The notes below the pieces were generated by a model. That model was given only the letters and a program-made list of their open reading frames with translations, ran no database searches and was not told where the DNA came from. A DNA stretch of 64,000 nt from Paragonimus westermani (taxonomy: Eukaryota > Platyhelminthes > Trematoda > Plagiorchiida > Troglotrematidae), in the NCBI GenBank assembly GCA_008508345.1, contig QNGE01001228.1:58664-122663 (forward strand), given 5' to 3'. The position numbers and the translations under genes are program-made. This document shows, in pieces, positions 58,978 through 64,000 of this stretch (the first letter of the stretch is position 1; each line of letters starts with the position of its first letter).

Positions 58978-61900
58978 GTTCCAATCGTATACGTGGGAGC
59001 ATTTGATCGAATACGATCTTTTTCTCGATTTTCTAACAGTCCTGAAACTGGGAACTACGAAGCAGCCTCCGTTCCGGCTGATTTGGGCCAATTAATTGAC
59101 CAAGAACACTAATTTACTGTTCCATCAAATGGTTTTCCTTGCATCCAAAACGCATATTATTTCAATGAAATTTTCCATCTATCTCCAGTATTCATATATT
59201 GGGAAAAAGTATTCCGAAAAAGTCCTAAGCAAACGATGGGTCGAACGCGGCCACTATTTTTATGATCGTTTTACCGACCACTTCAACGGTTCTGGTTCGA
59301 ATGGACTGTGCTGTGTAACTTAGTAGTGAAGACGGTTGAACCTATTCAAACCCTGGTGTAGTTGTGGTGAACTTATTCCTGTGAGATGATCGTGTCAACT
59401 AAGATACCAAGCCAAATGCTAAAATTGTCCTTGACTCAGCTTTGTAGGGTAATTACGGAGGCTATGTGAATTACCCTAAATAAGTCAACGCAGAAAATTT
59501 TGAGAGGCCCATGTTCATAGGCATGCTATTCAGCGGTAGGCACACAATTAGTCGGTTGAATCGAAGCTTTTGGTCTGCTTTCTTAACCAGTAATCTGATC
59601 ACTAATGTATGCATGTTGCTTCCTATCCAAAATATTGCTCTCCATGGGTCTGATTCCGATCTAGCAGTTTGCCAGTCACTCAGTTTAGCAGCTTACAACA
59701 CAAGTTACTTAAATACCACCCAATTTACTGACCGAAAGAGATGATCTAATTGACTTCAACAAAACAACTTCGCATCAAAACGCGGTATATTTTTCAAGTA
59801 ACAGGTTTTGCAATAAGGTAATCTGGTTGATAACAGTTGTTCCTTCAGTAAACATTGGTACCGAACTTCTGCGTGTCCAACTTTCATGGCGGTATTTTCA
59901 GGAAGAACGATACTCTGCTCTCTTCTGTCGGCTACAATCCGACCGTCTCTTAATTCATTCCTGAACACAGAACTTTGATTCGACAAAAACGGACTGAAGG
60001 ATCTGCGTGAATGGACAAACTACAATTTGTTGAGTGATATCCAGCTTTTTTAGATGAATACTTTCAAACCTATAGCTCGATTATGTGACAGTTATTTTTC
60101 AACTTATAACGTCAAAAATCAAAATGGGGAACCATTTTATTTTAAAAAAATACAATCAATTATCCAACTGAAGTTCCAGAGTTGAAGTTGTTACAGCTCG
60201 AACCACATCCCTGTTTGATCGCCACATTCGAATTCAAACATATTCTATGGTTGTTCTACTTTAAAAGAAGAGGCTTGATTCCGGTTTTTTCTGATTTTAT
60301 CGTTGATCGTCTATACAAAAGATTAGAAAACAGCTCTCAAGATTGTGATATGAGCATGCAGTTTTAAAACATACATAAATGGATCATCACGTTCGAATGT
60401 TGGAAGCAATCGTGTGCGAATAATGGTTAGCTCGTCTTATCATCCCTGTGATAGACTAGCGGAATAGGTTACTTGAATGCTGAAGATATGATCAAAATTA
60501 TGATTTTCAATTTCTAATCATTGGTTGAGAGAAGAACTCAGCATATTCTCAGCAATAGGAACAGTAACACAGATGTTTATCATTTCGAGCGCCATCGGTT
60601 GAATTATAAATCGAGATAAATCTTTTTCAGTAGCCATTTATTGCATCCTGTCACGTACAACACACGATAAAACGCGTTCGCCGAACAACGAACGGAATTA
60701 TGCAATAAAACATTTATAATCGAGTTTCATGAACTGGGTGGACTTTCAACTCCCGAAAATATGTGCAAACACACCATGAAAAAGTTGCTTTTGTGGTGTT
60801 AACATTTGTCAGTACATTTGTGGGTATGAACTTTGAACTGAACTGAACTGGATTTCGGTTAGTTGGCCTCAAACGAAGTAATTTCGGACCGTTAAACCCT
60901 GAAGCGCAGTAACATACTTATTTGAGATATGGAGTGCACGTCAGCACACCCTTCGTAGAAGCCTGACAATCGATGTTATGACAATATGCCATCGAAGACA
61001 AATGCATAGTACCATCCCATATATTATAGATAATATAATGTAACATCCTTCAAAACACTGACATCCGTGTTGATCTGTCTCAGATCATTTCACTTACGGT
61101 AGGTAATATTTTATTTGATTCCCATTTTTTCCTACCTATTCATTAGCAGAAGTCACGGGGCCATTTACAAAGTTCTTTCCAGTGCATTTCTGGGCAACTT
61201 AACCATATTTGCTTTAAAATGGGTTGACTGCCGCTAATCTGTTCCGGCCTCAGGACGTTCCTGAAACGTGACAAAGAACTGTAGGATTGTCACGTGTATT
61301 CCTCCTAGTTTTTCCATCGGGTTTATATCAAGAATACAGCTCAGCTAATCCACGTGTACTTTGCGGATAAAGAGAAGAGTTTGTGATTTAGAACGTGTGC
61401 TACGAAGAATGATGGACTTCCCCGTATACGCAATATGGTAGGTGACAGTTAAATCCAAGCTATACGTTGACATAAGAATAAGCACTTTGCCCGCCATCTA
61501 TACTAGGCAATTCACCCAAATGCCTTTTTGAAAACACGTCCCAAACCATCACTACTTAACTACTGTTGGTCTTCTCGTCAATTGCTACTACATCGCTTTG
61601 AAGGTCGTCGCATTACCATCTATGGATAATGGACGACGCGAATTTCATTTTCCCGGTTACTTAGTTTTGAAACCTTTCATTCAGGTATTTATATAATTCA
61701 TGAATCACCACCTATGTATGAAGCTGTCAGACTACTTAGTAGGATTAAGCATAGCTTTCATTAAGGCAGCTATGCATTTCATACTTCCCATGTTGATTTT
61801 TTCTCTTCATGTAAGTTCTGAACTTTTTCCAAGTCTAGGGAAAAACAAGAATTGTTCGGATGGTAAAGACAGCTGAAAAACTCTGCCCTCTATAAATCGG

Positions 61901-64000
61901 GTGTAAGGTCCTGCCCACACTACGACTGTGATCAGCGCACCTCGCGTAACCGAACAAAAGCTTATTCCGGATGATTGGGGGTTCAGACCACAAAGTGGTC
62001 GGTCGAGAGAGCAGATTCGCTTGCTCACTGCCATGCAACATTGTCGGTGCGTCGGCAGTTGAGTAATCACGCTACCATGGACTACTGTTTCAAAAACTTG
62101 ATTTTCAAAGCGAATATCATGATTAGCAAACGATGTGTGAAAATGGCAGGTACACACTGTATTGTCTTTCTATGACCCTTGCAGAAGGGGTTTGGTAAAA
62201 ATCAAAACTGAGAGAGACGAGTTTATGCATTGATTGATTGTCCCTTCCTTATTACTCCCCGTCTAAAAAGGAAGTGTACTCGCATGATCCATAGTACAAA
62301 TGGGGCATTCCCGATATTTACAGGTATAGTTCGGCACTGAACTATCAACAGTCATATTGAAGAATGAATTCACGGTCTGCTTGCAGGGGCTGCGAGCGTT
62401 CATTGGTTGACATATACCTTCGAGGGGTGCACAAAACTGACCGTCCGACGAGTTCTTTTGGAACAAAATTTTCGGACTTCTGGTGTTCAGACAAGCATTG
62501 CGTCGGATCCTGTTTGCGGTCAGGTCGGTCACACCAGACGAAGGCAGAATGCTTAGTTGACTCAGATAAGTGGTACTCTAGAAAGATCCGCAGTAAATGA
62601 AGAACAATTTACAACCCTCACTTCTCTTGCATTGTACATGAGTAACCAATTCTATTGAGAAACAGGATATGCTTAATAATATTTTTGCGAGCAAAGCAGA
62701 CGAGCATAGGATAACAGTTCGGTTTTTAGTGGATGATGAGAATATATATGTGTACAGCATGTCATATTCGGAACGCAAGACAGGGCGTTGCAGAACGGCC
62801 AGCCTTTGACACTAAGTATGCAATCGCTTCTGGTGGGGAGATTAACCAGTGAAAGTTAAGTCGTCACAGTCCAATTCCAACATGCGTATAAATCAATCAA
62901 CATAAATTACGGTGGAATCGCTATTTCTCGACTGTAAAGCAGCTCCTGTAGGGGTAAAAACTTAACCACGCGATCGTTATGAAATTTGAGCCTACCGTAA
63001 CATAGTGGATGGCCAACACTTTAGAAAATAGCAAACGATGAAAAACTGCTCTCTGATGGTACATTTTGCAGTGCATCAAAACTCACACATGCTCAGTCAA
63101 CTTGATACTGCTTTATTCTCCAGTGGAAATAGGTGTTAGTTCAAGTATGAGGTGTTGTGGATGCACAGTATCAGATGCGCATCTAGGAGGTGACGGATTG
63201 CTGTTTGGAAACTTACTCGACGCAACAATTGAAAACATCCGCCTGGTTACTAAGGTTAGCTGGAAGGATTTACACTAGACAGTCTTCGAAATGTGTAAGC
63301 ACTACGAAAAAACAAAACATCTCATTCGTAGCTCGAATTCTACCACAGTTATTTAATGAGGAAAAGAAAACGACGTTTGACATCTAGGTGTGTAATTAAC
63401 TAAAGTTTTTTACTTTACCGACAAAAGCCATCGTGCACATTTTGTGATTGGCGATGTCTCAAAAAATAACTTTTCACAATCTAGACCAGGTGGTAGATTT
63501 CAAGCGTTGTAATTAACTTCAATATATTTCATTCTTCCGAAATTTTATTACTCTCATCAAATCAATAAAAAGTGGCCGCGACACGATGTCGAGCTCCTTG
63601 ATCGACTCTTATAGGTTGGAGATGTAATTTGTGCTCATTCTGATCTCCGTCGAGCATAAATATGTATACCGATGCGAGATTTTTTCAGGATTAGGTTTTA
63701 GTCACTGACTGGCACAAGAATTGTGAATAGGTCCAATTTAGTCAGAAAACGAAACACGAAGCAAACAACCCGTTTTCGGCATTTTGAAGACAATATATAA
63801 TTGACGAATAGAACAGGTGATAACAAACATTACTATCAACTAGGCCCGAGTTTTGGAACATAGTTACATAACAGCAGTTGCATGGGTTACGACAGCTTTA
63901 AGGAAATAATCGTGGTTATGTGCTAGATCATTGCGGCGTACACATCTGTGTTCATGCGAGATTCCAGCATTTTGCTCGATGTTTTTCAAGGCACAACGGA

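Larger units (their letters stand above)
58750..64000. other. Right end of window, nothing recognised
   Basis: No exon or element is supported. Two inverted repeats lie at 58886-58906 and 58939-58977. An open frame at 61807-62157 (-) of 116 codons has no recognised domain. Confidence 0.35.

Noticed and set aside
61807..62157. 116-codon left-pointing frame; also + strand LIPDDWGFRPQSGRS-like string
   Set aside because: The + strand string recalls the GFR-x-GRS motif of non-LTR reverse transcriptases, but the following expected motif (FxDF-x-AFD) is absent and the frame stops soon after. Too weak to call.

Overview
This window looks like nuclear DNA of a flatworm, most likely a digenean fluke of the Fasciola/Opisthorchis/Paragonimus kind. 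The reasons are moderate GC content, widely spaced small exons separated by 3-6 kb introns, many decayed Penelope-like elements, and a tRNA-derived short repeat carrying hammerhead ribozyme motifs, which recalls the schistosome SM-alpha family. The species assignment is an inference.

0-18 kb: one confident protein gene lies on the + strand, an ABHD17 (FAM108) alpha/beta-hydrolase, the depalmitoylase family. Four exons are visible (about 2000-2106, 5079-5312, 9522-9616, 15544-16318). The 5' exon with the palmitoylated cysteine cluster is not found and may lie upstream of the window. The last exon continues about 187 codons past the usual end of the family. Introns hold a Penelope fragment (intron 1), short hairpins (intron 2), and a (TCA)n tract joined to a dispersed repeat (intron 3). 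Other copies of that repeat lie at 1-175 and 1262-1425.

18-53 kb: a graveyard of retroelements. Remnants of Penelope-like elements (reverse transcriptase, linker, GIY-YIG endonuclease) lie at 18.65-21.13 (+), 34.29-34.70 (+), 37.23-38.50 (+), 40.54-41.09 (-), 46.06-46.48 (-) and 51.75-52.45 kb (-), plus 3.73-3.98 kb (-). All are broken by stops or frameshifts. In the two + copies at 34 and 38 kb, a tRNA-like segment follows the endonuclease region.

Interspersed are about ten copies or pieces of a roughly 400-base repeat at 25.3-25.9, 27.85-28.05, 35.6-36.2, 42.9-43.0 and 47.1-47.8 kb. It has Pol III-type A and B boxes followed by a hammerhead ribozyme motif. Seven hammerhead motifs are readable. 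Three loci carry copies in opposite orientation, head to head. This ribozyme repeat is the most interesting content of the window.

53-64 kb: mostly sequence without recognisable features, except a decayed Ty3/gypsy integrase fragment on the - strand at 58.06-58.75 kb. A few isolated open stretches with plausible splice sites or a poly(A) signal are listed with low confidence; none was matched to a known family.
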